From Myxococcales bacterium (GTDB taxonomy: Bacteria; Myxococcota_A; Polyangia; Haliangiales; Haliangiaceae): 56,557 bases of DNA. The stretch is from assembly GCA_011526095.1 (NCBI GenBank), contig WYBA01000016.1:1-56557 (forward strand), in the 5' to 3' direction. Under the pieces are notes generated by a model, which was not told the origin of the DNA, made no database searches, and saw only the letters and a program-made list of their open reading frames with translations. Of this stretch, positions 36,401-44,549 are shown piece after piece. Each line of letters begins with the position of its first letter. The stretch's first letter is position 1. The position numbers and the translations under genes are program-made.

Positions 36401-37139
36401 CGACGCGCTCACCGGGACCAGCCAGGCCGCGCGCGCCGCCCGCGCCGCCCGCGCCGGCGAGATCCTCGAGGCGCTGTTCCCGGCGCCCGCGATCCCGCTC
36501 GACCACGGCGATCCGTTCCAGCTGCTGGTCGCGGTCGTGCTGTCGGCGCAGACGACCGACGCGCGCGTCAACCAGGTCACGCCGGCGCTGTTCGCGCGCG
36601 CCGCGACGCCGGCGGCGATGGCCGCGCTGTCGGAGCGGGAGATCCTCGGGTTCATCCGCAGCTGCGGGCTGGCCCCGGCGAAGGCGAAGAACCTGCGCGC
36701 GCTGGCGCGGCTGATCACGGAGCGGCACGGCGGCGAGGTGCCGCGCAGCTTCGAGGCGCTCGAGGCGCTGCCCGGCGTCGGCCACAAGACCGCGAGCGTG
36801 GTCATGGCGCAGGCGTTCGGCGTGCCCGCGTTCCCGGTCGACACCCACATCCACCGGCTCGCCGGGCGGTGGGGGCTGTCGCGCGCGCGCACGGTCGAGG
36901 AGGTCGAGCGCGACCTCAAGGCGCTGTACCCGCCGGCGCGGTGGAACGCGCTGCACCTGCAGATCATCCACTTCGGGCGCGCGCACTGTCCGGCGCGCGG
37001 ACACGATCCGGACGCGTGCCCGATCTGCGCGTGGGCGATGTCGCCGGCGCAGCGGCGGCGCGAGCGCGCGGCCGGGCGGTTGCCGGCGGCGCGCGCCCGG
37101 GCCACGCTGGGCGGGCGCGCCCGGAGCGCGCCGCGATGA
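36393..37139 (+). CDS. nth: Endonuclease III (DNA glycosylase/AP lyase)
   Basis: 248 aa. HhH-GPD base-excision repair enzyme acting on oxidised pyrimidines. The sequence shows VVLSAQTTDARVN, helix-hairpin-helix LPGVGHKTASVV with the catalytic Lys, and VDTHIHRLAGRWGL with the catalytic Asp. The iron-sulfur loop is unusual: Cys199, Cys209 and Cys212 are present (spacing x9, x2) and the fourth Cys expected about five residues later is absent (AWAMSPA). The C-terminal 35 residues are Arg/Ala-rich. The start overlaps the HTTM gene by 8 nt and the stop overlaps rsgA (ATGA). A housekeeping gene embedded in an accessory-looking operon. Confidence 0.95.
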   Translation: MSDDALTGTSQAARAARAARAGEILEALFPAPAIPLDHGDPFQLLVAVVLSAQTTDARVNQVTPALFARAATPAAMAALSEREILGFIRSCGLAPAKAKNLRALARLITERHGGEVPRSFEALEALPGVGHKTASVVMAQAFGVPAFPVDTHIHRLAGRWGLSRARTVEEVERDLKALYPPARWNALHLQIIHFGRAHCPARGHDPDACPICAWAMSPAQRRRERAAGRLPAARARATLGGRARSAPR

Positions 37140-38239
37140 CCGCCCTCGACCTCCACCTGATCGGCTGGGACGACACGCTCGCCGCCGCCGCCGCCGCGCA
37201 CGACGCGGCGCTCGCGCCGGCGCGCGTGACGGTCGCGCACCGCGGCGCCTACGAGATCGCGACCGCGGAGGGTCCGGCGTGGGCCGAGCTGCGCGGCAAG
37301 GACTACTTCGAGGCGCGCGACAAGCGCGCGCTGCCCACGGTCGGCGACTGGGTGCTGGTGCGACGCGAGGGCGGCGGGCTCGCGATCATCGAGGCGCTGC
37401 TGCCGCGGCGGTCGGTGCTGGTGCGCGCCGCGGCGGGCGAGCGGGTCGAGCCCCAGCCGATCGCCGCCAACGTCGACGTCGCGTTCGTCGTGACCTCGGC
37501 CAACCAGGACCTCAACCCACGCCGGCTCGAGCGCTACCTCGCGACCGCCGAGGCCGGCGGCGTCGCGGTCGTGATCGTCGTCAACAAGCTCGACCTGGTC
37601 GACGACCCGGAGCCGGTGCTGGCGCGCGCCGCGGCGATCGCCGGCGGGCGCGCCGTCGTCGGCGCGTGCGCGACGCGCGGCGACGGCGTCGACGCGCTGC
37701 TCGCGCACCTCGGGCGCGGGCGCACCGGCGTGATGATCGGCAGCTCCGGCGTCGGCAAGTCGACGCTGCTCAACGGCCTGCTCGGCCGCGCGGTCCAGGA
37801 CGTCCAGCCGGTGCGCGACGACGACGACCGCGGCCGGCACACGACGACGCGGCGCGAGCTGTTCCTGCTCGGCGAGGGCGGCGCCGCCGGCGTGCTGATC
37901 GACACGCCGGGCATGCGCGAGCTCAAGCCGTGGGCCGACGACGACGCCGAGGCCGACGAGGCGCTCGCCGGCGGGTTCGACGACGTCACCGCGCTCGCCG
38001 CCGGCTGCAAGTTCCGCGGCTGCACCCACGACCACGAGCCCGGCTGCGCGGTGCGCGACGCGGTCGCGCGCGGCGCGCTGCCGGCGGAGCGCCTGGCGAG
38101 CTGGGGCAAGCTGCAGCGCGAGCAGGCGAGCGAGGTCGCGCGCCGCGACGAGGCCGGGCGCCGCGAGGAGCGACGGCGCGGCAAGATCCTGTCGCGCGCG
38201 ATCCGCGCGCACTTCCGCGACAAGGACCACAAGAAGTAG
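37136..38239 (+). CDS. rsgA: Ribosome small-subunit-dependent GTPase A
   Basis: 367 aa. Circularly permuted GTPase that helps 30S maturation. OB-fold at the N-terminus (RGAYEIATAEGPAWAELRG...VGDWVLV), then the permuted order NKLD (G4), GSSGVGKSTLLN (G1), a Thr-containing switch RHTTTRRE and DTPGMREL (G3). The zinc knuckle is CKFRGCTHDHEPGC (C-x4-C-x-H-x5-C). The Lys/Arg-rich tail ends FRDKDHKK. Two hallmark features, TSANQDLNP and the DDDDRGRHTTT loop, fit the family. Last gene of the overlapping run; its ATG overlaps the nth stop. Confidence 0.97.
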   Translation: MTALDLHLIGWDDTLAAAAAAHDAALAPARVTVAHRGAYEIATAEGPAWAELRGKDYFEARDKRALPTVGDWVLVRREGGGLAIIEALLPRRSVLVRAAAGERVEPQPIAANVDVAFVVTSANQDLNPRRLERYLATAEAGGVAVVIVVNKLDLVDDPEPVLARAAAIAGGRAVVGACATRGDGVDALLAHLGRGRTGVMIGSSGVGKSTLLNGLLGRAVQDVQPVRDDDDRGRHTTTRRELFLLGEGGAAGVLIDTPGMRELKPWADDDAEADEALAGGFDDVTALAAGCKFRGCTHDHEPGCAVRDAVARGALPAERLASWGKLQREQASEVARRDEAGRREERRRGKILSRAIRAHFRDKDHKK

Positions 38240-38289
38240 GCAGCCGGGCGCGTGGCGCGGCCGTGGTACCGTGCTCGACGGAGGACCCG

Positions 38290-39105
38290 ATGGGCATCGA
38301 CTACGTCATCGATCTGCCATGCGCCCCCAAGGAGGCGCTCGGCGTCGACGTGCTGGTGAGCCTGGTCAAGGCGAAGAGCCGCGCGGCGATGGTGCTGCGG
38401 CTCGCGCGCGACGGCGGCGACCACCGCCCGCCGGACCAGCTCACCTTCACGACCGTGCTCGAGACGCCCGAGGGAGTCGAGGAGCAGCAGGTCTCGGTCC
38501 AGCAGCTGATCGATCAGGCCGCGCCGCTCGACGCGCAGCGCGCGCACTGCGCGTCGTGCCCGGTCAACGGCGACGCCGAGGCGTTCGGCTGTTACCGGTC
38601 GATCTCGTACCCGGTGCGCGAGGCGGCGGAGGCGTGGCTCCTCGGGCGCCTGCCCGAGGACCTCGACAGCACCGCCGGGCGGTTCCTGACCCGCGCGATC
38701 GCCGACTTCGGGTGGAACGGCGCGCACGCGGCCGAGATGCGCGGCCAGGGCGACACGTTCTTCGAGAGCGACGAGGCGCTCGCGGTGCGGTGGGGCGAGC
38801 CGGGCGGTGGTGACGACGGCGACGACGACGACGGGTTCCAGGTCGACACCGACCAGGTGTTCGAGATGCTGTTCCACGTCGGGCACATCAGCCCCGCGCA
38901 CGCGACGATGCTCGCGCTGTTCTTCGGCGTGCTGCCGCACGACCTCGACCTCGCGGTGCTCGGCTCCGACGACACGTGCCGGCGAGCCCTGGCGGCGGCG
39001 ACGGTGCCGCGCGAGGCGGACGAGGCGATCGAGCCCCTCGCCGGCTTCCTGCGCGCGCTCGCGCAGGCCGCGGCGCACGACGTCCACGTCCTGATCGACG
39101 GCTGA
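38290..39105 (+). CDS. Hypothetical cytosolic protein with Cys-rich motif
   Basis: 271 aa, ATG after a clear GGAGG site. I do not recognise the family. The N-terminal half is a mixed alpha/beta domain beginning MGIDYVIDLPCAPKEALG. It contains HCASCPVN followed by FGCYRSISYPV, a possible metal or redox site. An acidic Asp/Gly linker (about 177-190) is followed by a helical C-terminal part (VFEMLFHVGHISPAHATMLALFFGVLPHDL). No signal peptide or membrane segment. TACCGT 17 nt upstream of the ATG is a possible -10. It lies between rsgA and the LysR gene, same strand. Confidence 0.65.
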   Translation: MGIDYVIDLPCAPKEALGVDVLVSLVKAKSRAAMVLRLARDGGDHRPPDQLTFTTVLETPEGVEEQQVSVQQLIDQAAPLDAQRAHCASCPVNGDAEAFGCYRSISYPVREAAEAWLLGRLPEDLDSTAGRFLTRAIADFGWNGAHAAEMRGQGDTFFESDEALAVRWGEPGGGDDGDDDDGFQVDTDQVFEMLFHVGHISPAHATMLALFFGVLPHDLDLAVLGSDDTCRRALAAATVPREADEAIEPLAGFLRALAQAAAHDVHVLIDG

Positions 39106-39125
39106 CGAGGCGCCGTGGAAGCATC

Positions 39126-40406
39126 GTGATCGAACGGCTGCGGCGCAGCGCGTGGAACTGGCTGCCGGCGTTCCTCGAGGTCGCCGAGCGCGGCAGCGTC
39201 GCGCGCGCCGCGGCGGCGCTGCACCTCACGCCGGCGGCGGTGTCGCGGACGCTGCGGCTGCTCGAGGACGAGCTGGGCCAGCCGCTGTTCGCGCGCGCGG
39301 GGCGCACGCTCGTGCTCAACCGCGCCGGCGCCGCGCTGCGCGAGGCGGTGCGCGGCGCGACGCTCGCGGTCGATCGCGGGCTGTCCGAGGTCAAGGGCGA
39401 TCCGTTCGCGGGCCCGCTGCGCGTGGCGTCGCTCGGCGTGCTGACCGAGGAGCTGGTCGTGCCCGCGCTGGCGCGGGTCAAGCAGGCGCACGCGGCGCTC
39501 GTGCCCGAGCACCTCAACGTCGGCGCGGCCGAGGCGAGCGTGCTGCTCGCGCGCGGCCAGCTCGACCTGGCGTTCTACTACGAGGACCCGACCGTCGACG
39601 CGCTCGTCGTCGACCGGCTCGGCGCGCTCGGCGCGTCGGTGTACTGCGGGCGCGGCCACCCGCTGTGGGAGGTCGCGCGGCCGGCGCGCGCGGCCGTGCT
39701 GGCGCACGCGTTCTCGGTGCCACAGCTGGGCGACACCGGGCGCGTGCTGGACGGCTGGCCGGCGGACTGGCCGCGCACGGTCGGCATGCGGATCACGACG
39801 CTGCGCTCGAACCTCGAGGTGTGCCGCTCGGGCGCGCTGCTGACCGTGCTGCCCGACGTCACCGCCGCGCCCGCGATCGCGGCCGGCGAGCTGCGCCGCC
39901 TGCCGTTCGAGACCCTGCCCGAGATCCCCGTGTTCGCCGCGCGGACCCGCGCCGACCTCGCCGCCCCGCCGTCGCCGCCGTCGTGGACGGCGTCCGCGCC
40001 CGCCTGGCCGAAGTCACCCGGCCTGTCGCCGCCCTGCCCCGGCCCCCCCGCGCTCCGCCCGCCTCGCGTCGCCGGGCACGCCCCCGCCCCTGACGGTCCG
40101 GCCACGGATCCTGGTGTCACCCACCCGGATCCGTCCCGGTACTCCCGGCGATTCCGGGACGATCCCGGTGTCACCCACCCGGATCCGTCCCGGTGCTACC
40201 GGCAATACCGGGACGATCCCGGTGTCACCCACCCGGATCCGTCCCGGTACTCCCGGCGATTCCGGGACGATCCCGGTGTCACCCACCCGGATCGCAGGCC
40301 CCCCCGCCCCGGATCGCAGGCCCCCCGGCCCGCGCTCCCGGTGTCACCCACCCGGATCGCAGGCCCCCCCGCCCGCGCTCCCGGTGTCACCCACCCGGAT
40401 CGCTAG
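39126..40406 (+). CDS. LysR-family transcriptional regulator with repeat-derived C-terminal extension
   Basis: 426 aa from GTG 39126. The winged HTH is at about 10-65 (FLEVAERGSVARAAAALHLTPAAVSRTLRLLEDELGQPLF), and an effector-binding domain follows to about 280 (PLRVASLGVLTEELVVPAL, LDLAFYYEDPTVDALVV). Normal LysR length is about 300. Here the last ~145 residues are Pro-rich and then read through the repeat cluster as recurring PGVTHPDPSR. The next frame encodes AVAAVVDGVRARLAEV, a natural-looking LysR tail ending at 40093. I infer loss of one C in the C run at 39964-39967, followed by read-through. A sequencing error is possible. Confidence 0.75.
   Translation: MIERLRRSAWNWLPAFLEVAERGSVARAAAALHLTPAAVSRTLRLLEDELGQPLFARAGRTLVLNRAGAALREAVRGATLAVDRGLSEVKGDPFAGPLRVASLGVLTEELVVPALARVKQAHAALVPEHLNVGAAEASVLLARGQLDLAFYYEDPTVDALVVDRLGALGASVYCGRGHPLWEVARPARAAVLAHAFSVPQLGDTGRVLDGWPADWPRTVGMRITTLRSNLEVCRSGALLTVLPDVTAAPAIAAGELRRLPFETLPEIPVFAARTRADLAAPPSPPSWTASAPAWPKSPGLSPPCPGPPALRPPRVAGHAPAPDGPATDPGVTHPDPSRYSRRFRDDPGVTHPDPSRCYRQYRDDPGVTHPDPSRYSRRFRDDPGVTHPDRRPPRPGSQAPRPALPVSPTRIAGPPARAPGVTHPDR
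40113..40400. repeat. REP-like repeat cluster 1 (core GGTGTCACCCACCCGGAT, six copies)
   Basis: The 18-nt core GGTGTCACCCACCCGGAT is perfect at 40113, 40167, 40221, 40275, 40340 and 40383. The first four are spaced exactly 54 bp apart. Between these cores lies an inverted repeat with arms CGTCCCGG and CCGGGACG (9 bp in the second interval, where the inner arms change from T/T to T/A). The later copies are separated by C-rich spacers. The reverse complement, CCGGGTGGGTGACACC, is the core of cluster 2 at 45.7-46.2 kb. The LysR frame runs through it. Confidence 0.92.
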
Positions 40407-40424
40407 CGCCGGGGAGCCCGGGGC

Positions 40425-41510
40425 TCAACGCCGGCTACGAAAGATCGCGGGGAGCTTGTGCCAGAGACCGCGCCGGTCCTCGTGCGGCGGCGTCGCGTCC
40501 CGCACGTCCACCACCGGCGTCGACGTCTGCGGATCGCCCGTGCGCAGCCCCATCCCGAGGCCGGCGCGCGCCTCGGTCACGCTCTTGGCGAGCGCGGTGT
40601 GCAGGTCCTTGCGCATCGTCGACTTCTTGAGCACCGTCCCGAGCTGCCGCGCGAACTCGCGCGCCGACGGGAACCGCTGCGCCGGATCCGGCGTCAGCGC
40701 CCGCGCCAGTAGCGTCGCCAGCTGCGCGGGCACGTCCGGGCGCACCGGCCGAAGCGGCTGCACGACGCAGTCGCGCACGCGCTTGTACGTCTCGAGGTCG
40801 GTGCCGCCGTCGAACAGCTTGCGCCCGACGAGCGCCTCCCAGATCACGGTCCCGCACGCGAACAGGTCCGACGACGGTACCGGCCGCCCGCCGGCCACGA
40901 TCTCCGGCGACAGATACGCCATCTTGCCCTTCACCACGCCCGGATCGGTCGTCTCGTCCCGGCGGTCCGGAGCGAGCGCCAGCCCGAAGTCGATCACCTT
41001 GACCAGCCCGCGCGTCGTCAGCAGCACGTTGTGCGGAGACACGTCACGATGGACCACCGGCTGAGACTCCCCCGCCGGCCCGAGCCGCTCGTGCGCGGCG
41101 GCGAGCCCGCGCAGGATGCCGATCCCGATCGCCGTGACCAGCTCCCACTTCGTCTGCTCGCCGCGCTCGACGTGCCACCGGACCCAGCTGCCGAGGTCGA
41201 CGCCCTCGACCCACTCCATGACCAGGAAGTAGTTCCCGTCCTCGGTGACGAAGTCCCGGGCCTCCGCGAGGTTGGGCGAGTCGAGCGCCGCGCCCAGCCG
41301 CGCCTCCTCGATGAACATCTTCACGTACGCGGGCTTCTCGGCCAGCGCGGTGTGCATCTGCTTGATCGCGACGACCCGCGTGAACCCGTGGTCGCCGAGG
41401 ACCTTGCCGCGCCACACGTCGGCCATCCCGCCCCGCCCCGCGACCTCGATCAGCTGGTAGCGCCCGCCGATGACGGTCCCCGGCGCGGGATCGGGCGGTC
41501 TTGAACTCAC
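40425..41510 (-). CDS. Ser/Thr protein kinase (cytosolic)
   Basis: 361 aa from GTG 41510 (preceded by GGTGG). Kinase domain at about 18-300: AGRGGMADVWRG, VVAIKQ (Lys50), VVHRDVSPHN (His about 152), VIDFGLAL, and KGKMAYLSPEI. As in the kinase at 8-10 kb, the catalytic-loop Lys is Ser (HRDVSPxN). The last 60 residues are charged with no known domain or membrane segment. It lies 37 bp downstream of the ABC exporter genes on the same strand and may be co-transcribed. Repeat cluster 1 begins just beyond its stop. Confidence 0.9.
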   Translation of the reverse strand: MSSRPPDPAPGTVIGGRYQLIEVAGRGGMADVWRGKVLGDHGFTRVVAIKQMHTALAEKPAYVKMFIEEARLGAALDSPNLAEARDFVTEDGNYFLVMEWVEGVDLGSWVRWHVERGEQTKWELVTAIGIGILRGLAAAHERLGPAGESQPVVHRDVSPHNVLLTTRGLVKVIDFGLALAPDRRDETTDPGVVKGKMAYLSPEIVAGGRPVPSSDLFACGTVIWEALVGRKLFDGGTDLETYKRVRDCVVQPLRPVRPDVPAQLATLLARALTPDPAQRFPSAREFARQLGTVLKKSTMRKDLHTALAKSVTEARAGLGMGLRTGDPQTSTPVVDVRDATPPHEDRRGLWHKLPAIFRSRR

Positions 41511-41547
41511 CGCCACCGATGATGCCAGAGTTCGGGCGTCATGGGTC

Positions 41548-42423
41548 CTACGCCGTGATGTCCTTGCGCCGGAGCCACCACAGGCCCGCCCCCAGGAACA
41601 ACACGATGAAGCCGCCACACCACGCGACGTCGTCCCAGAACCGGGCGGCGTCGAACGCGGCGTCGGACGGGTGCCAGAACCGGTAGAGCTCGTGCCAGAA
41701 GTTCATGTTCTTCGTCGGCAACGCGTCGCGCACGTCCTCGCTGATGATCTGGTCGGGGAGGCGCTGGATCACCGAGGAGATGAAGAACGCGCCGAGGGTG
41801 CCGACGTGGGCCACGACCGGCGAATCGGTCAGCGTCGTCAAGAACAGCGCGAGCGCGCAGATCACGAACAGCGAGGCGCCGGCGCCGAGCGAGACGACCA
41901 GGGTGGTGACGAGCCAGTCGGGGGACTCGACGACCCACGGCCCGGCCTTGCGGAACTCCCAGACGAACACCAGCAGGTCGCCGCCGCCGAACGCGATCGT
42001 CCCGACGAGCAGCGCCAACCCGACCAGGAAGAACACGTTGAGCTGCAGCCACACCCACGTCGCGATGATCTTCGCGACGTAGACGGTCGTGCGCGACGGC
42101 GGGCGCAACAGCAGCGCGCGCAGCGAGCCGTCCTTGGCCTCGCCCGCGAGCTGGCTGCCCCCGAGGGTCGCGGCGAGCAGCGGCAGCACCGCGAAGAAGC
42201 CGATGTTGAGCGTGAAGTGGGCGAAGAACGGGCCGTTGATCAGCGCCAGCGGGTCGAACGGCAGGCGCATGTTGCGCAGCGACTTGAACTCCGACAGCCC
42301 GAAGCCGATCAGCATCACGACGGTGAACACGAGCGACAGCACGAACCCCAGATACGAGGCGCGCTGGCGCGCGAGCTTGTACAGCTCCCAGCGCAGGCAC
42401 CGGAGCAGCTCGCGGGCGCTCAC
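41548..42423 (-). CDS. ABC-2 type transporter permease
   Basis: 291 aa with six hydrophobic segments (for example SYLGFVLSLVFTVVMLIGFGL, FFAVLPLLAATLGGSQLAGE, LFVICALALFLTTLTDSPV, GGFIVLFLGAGLWWL). The cytoplasmic GEAKDGSLRALLLRPPSR segment is typical of ABC-2 exporters of the NatB/bacitracin-type. The GTG start overlaps the ATPase stop (GTGA), so the pair forms one transporter. The substrate cannot be deduced. Confidence 0.9.
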   Translation of the reverse strand: MSARELLRCLRWELYKLARQRASYLGFVLSLVFTVVMLIGFGLSEFKSLRNMRLPFDPLALINGPFFAHFTLNIGFFAVLPLLAATLGGSQLAGEAKDGSLRALLLRPPSRTTVYVAKIIATWVWLQLNVFFLVGLALLVGTIAFGGGDLLVFVWEFRKAGPWVVESPDWLVTTLVVSLGAGASLFVICALALFLTTLTDSPVVAHVGTLGAFFISSVIQRLPDQIISEDVRDALPTKNMNFWHELYRFWHPSDAAFDAARFWDDVAWCGGFIVLFLGAGLWWLRRKDITA

Positions 42424-43331
42424 GCGGCGGCCTCCACCATCTCCACGAAGACCTCCTCGAGGGTCGGGGCATCGCCGACGATCTCGCGGACACGGACGCC
42501 TGCGGCGACGAGCGCGTCGACGACATCGGCCGGATCGATCGCGCCGCGCGCGCCGTCGGCGGGGAGCCAGCCGGCGTCATCGGCGATCGTCAGCGGGACG
42601 CCGAACCGCGCCTCGACGACCTCCGCGGCGCGCGCGAGCGGCTCGGCGAGGATGCGGATCCGACGGCGCCCGTGCAGCAGCGCGGCCACCTCGCCCTCCC
42701 ACCGCTTCTTGCCGCCCGCGAGGATCGCGCCGCGGTTGCACACCTGCTCGACCTCCGCGAGCAGGTGGCTCGACAGCAGCACCGTGAGGCCGTCGTCGAC
42801 CGCGAGGCTGCGGACCAGCGCGCGCATGTCGCGGATCCCCATCGGATCGAGGCCGTTGGTCGGCTCGTCCAGCAAGATCAGCTCGGGCGCCGGCAGCAGC
42901 GCCGCGGCGATCGCGAGCCGCTGCTTCATCCCGTGCGAGTAGACACGCACCGGGTCCGAGGCGCGCGCGCGCAGCTCGACCCGGTCGAGCACCGCGTCGA
43001 TCCGGCTCGCCGGGCACGGGCCGGTGAGGTCCGCCAGCATGCGCAGGTTGTCGCGCCCCGACAGGTAGCCGTAGAACGACGGCGCCTCGACGATCGCCCC
43101 GACCCGACGCAGCGCCGCGCGCGCGCGTGGACCGACGGGCTCGCCGAGGATACGCACCTCGCCGGCGGTCGGGTGGACGAGGCCGACGAGCATGCGCATC
43201 GTCGTCGACTTGCCGGCGCCGTTGGGGCCGAGGAAGCCGTAGACATCGCCGCGCTCGACGTCGAGCGACAGCCCGTCGACGACGGTGCGCTCGCCGTAGC
43301 GCTTGGTCAGGCCGCGGGTGGTGAGGACCAA
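42420..43331 (-). CDS. ABC transporter ATP-binding protein
   Basis: 303 aa. Walker A GPNGAGKSTTM, Q-loop replaced by IVEAPSFYGYLSGRDNL, signature YSHGMKQRLAIAAALL, Walker B LILLDEPTNGLDP, and the H-loop in LLSSHLLAEVEQ. The E-A-PSFYGYLSGRDNL segment and C-terminal DAPTLEEVFVEMV tail fit exporters of the bacitracin/lantibiotic-immunity or NatA class. The start is taken as a TTG at 43331, since no ATG or GTG suits and the domain starts immediately (VLTTRGLTKRYG). The divergent hydrolase begins 68 bp away, limiting upstream extension. Confidence 0.9.
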   Translation of the reverse strand: MVLTTRGLTKRYGERTVVDGLSLDVERGDVYGFLGPNGAGKSTTMRMLVGLVHPTAGEVRILGEPVGPRARAALRRVGAIVEAPSFYGYLSGRDNLRMLADLTGPCPASRIDAVLDRVELRARASDPVRVYSHGMKQRLAIAAALLPAPELILLDEPTNGLDPMGIRDMRALVRSLAVDDGLTVLLSSHLLAEVEQVCNRGAILAGGKKRWEGEVAALLHGRRRIRILAEPLARAAEVVEARFGVPLTIADDAGWLPADGARGAIDPADVVDALVAAGVRVREIVGDAPTLEEVFVEMVEAAA

Positions 43332-43385
43332 GGTGAAGCGGGTGTAGCGCGAACCCGGACGGTGCGCACGGCGCGGCGGGTGCGT

Positions 43386-43391
43386 TACGCT
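43386..43391 (+). promoter_or_regulatory. Putative -10 hexamer TACGCT, leaderless start of the alpha/beta hydrolase
   Basis: TACGCT is followed by 7 nt and the ATG at 43399, in the short divergent interval with the ABC ATPase gene. Confidence 0.45.
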
Positions 43392-43398
43392 GCGCGCG

Positions 43399-44523
43399 AT
43401 GTCCACGGCCATGCGACGTAACCTCGGCGCCGCGCTCGGCGTCTGTCTGGGTCTGGCGGCGTGCGGGGGCGGCGAGTCGGCGCTGGACGCGGGCGCCGCA
43501 CCCGACCTCTCGGTCGAGGCGGCCGGGCCATTTCCCGTCGGGACGACGCGGGGAGTGGTCGAGGACACCGCGCGCGGGCGGACGCTGCCGGTGCAGCGGT
43601 GGTACCCGGCGGTCGAGAGCGCGCGGGCCGAGGCCGAGGCCGGATTCGCGGTGGAGATGTTCGAGGACGAGCCGCGGCGCACGTCGTACGCGGAGCTGCT
43701 CGCGGCTGCGCCGGCCGGGTGCCCCAGCGCGCAGGCGCACGCCGCGGTCGACGCCGCGCCGGCGGCCGGGCCGTTCCCGATCGTCCTGTTCTCGCACTGC
43801 CACGAGTGCGTGCGGTTCTCGAGCTTCTCGGTGGCGGAGCGGCTGGCGAGCCACGGGTTCATCGTGATCGCGGTGGAGCACGTCGACAACGCGTTGTGGA
43901 ACTACCTCGACGACACGGGCGTGCCGCTCGACGCCGACTTCCTGCCGGTGCGCGCCGCGGACGTCCGCGCGGCGCTGGACGCCTTCCTCGCCGGGGCGCC
44001 GGCGGAGGCCGACGCGGAGCGCATCGGCGTCATGGGCCATAGCTTCGGCTCGGTCACCGCGGGCATGGTCGCGCAGGTCGACGACCGCATCGACGCCGCG
44101 CTGGGCATCGCCGCGCCGATGGAGAACCCGCTGATCCCGGGTGTCACCCTCTCGGATCTCGACGTACCTCTCGCATTCCTCGTCGCGGTCGAGGACAACA
44201 GCATCACCGAGCTCGGCAACACCTTCATCCGCGACAACTTCGCGCAGGCGCCAGTACCGGCATGGAAGGGCGAGGTGCCCGACGCCGGTCACTGGTCCTT
44301 CAGCGACATGGTCGCGATCGCAGAACCGTTCACCGCGGGATGCGGCGACGACACGCGCCAGACCAACGGCGATCCGTTCACCTACCTGACGGCCACCGAC
44401 GGCCGCGCGGTCGCCGCCGCGTGGGCGACCGCGTTCTTCAAGGCCACGTTGACCGACGACGAGGGCGCAGCGGCGTACCTCGAGGCCGGCCGGCTCGGCT
44501 TGACCGCCGAGCACCACGACTGA
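43399..44523 (+). CDS. Alpha/beta-hydrolase lipoprotein (PAF-acetylhydrolase/dienelactone hydrolase-like)
   Basis: 374 aa. Lipobox LGLAAC near residue 22, so envelope-anchored. The hydrolase core has PFPIVLFSHCHECVRFSSFSVAERLASHGF (oxyanion region), nucleophile elbow GHSFGS with Ser215, and DAGHWSF supplying the His. The layout resembles bacterial platelet-activating-factor acetylhydrolase or chlorophyllase-like enzymes that cleave esters. The segment encoding PGVTLSDL carries a degenerate copy (16 of 18 nt) of the REP-like core. The gene is convergent with the RAYT-like gene 26 bp downstream. Confidence 0.85.
   Translation: MSTAMRRNLGAALGVCLGLAACGGGESALDAGAAPDLSVEAAGPFPVGTTRGVVEDTARGRTLPVQRWYPAVESARAEAEAGFAVEMFEDEPRRTSYAELLAAAPAGCPSAQAHAAVDAAPAAGPFPIVLFSHCHECVRFSSFSVAERLASHGFIVIAVEHVDNALWNYLDDTGVPLDADFLPVRAADVRAALDAFLAGAPAEADAERIGVMGHSFGSVTAGMVAQVDDRIDAALGIAAPMENPLIPGVTLSDLDVPLAFLVAVEDNSITELGNTFIRDNFAQAPVPAWKGEVPDAGHWSFSDMVAIAEPFTAGCGDDTRQTNGDPFTYLTATDGRAVAAAWATAFFKATLTDDEGAAAYLEAGRLGLTAEHHD
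44140..44157 (+). repeat. Degenerate single copy of the REP-like core inside the hydrolase gene
   Basis: GGTGTCACCCTCTCGGAT matches the cluster 1 core at 16 of 18 positions, in the same orientation and the same reading frame (PGVTLSDL against PGVTHPDP). It may be a fossil insertion, a source sequence, or coincidence. Confidence 0.35.
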
Positions 44524-44549
44524 GCCAGCGATGCGTTCGAGTCCAGGCG

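Noticed and set aside
40113..40400. Direct repeats at 54-bp spacing suggesting a CRISPR array
   Set aside because: The intervals between cores are near-identical copies, not unique spacers. The spacing changes to 65 and 43 bp and no cas gene is present.
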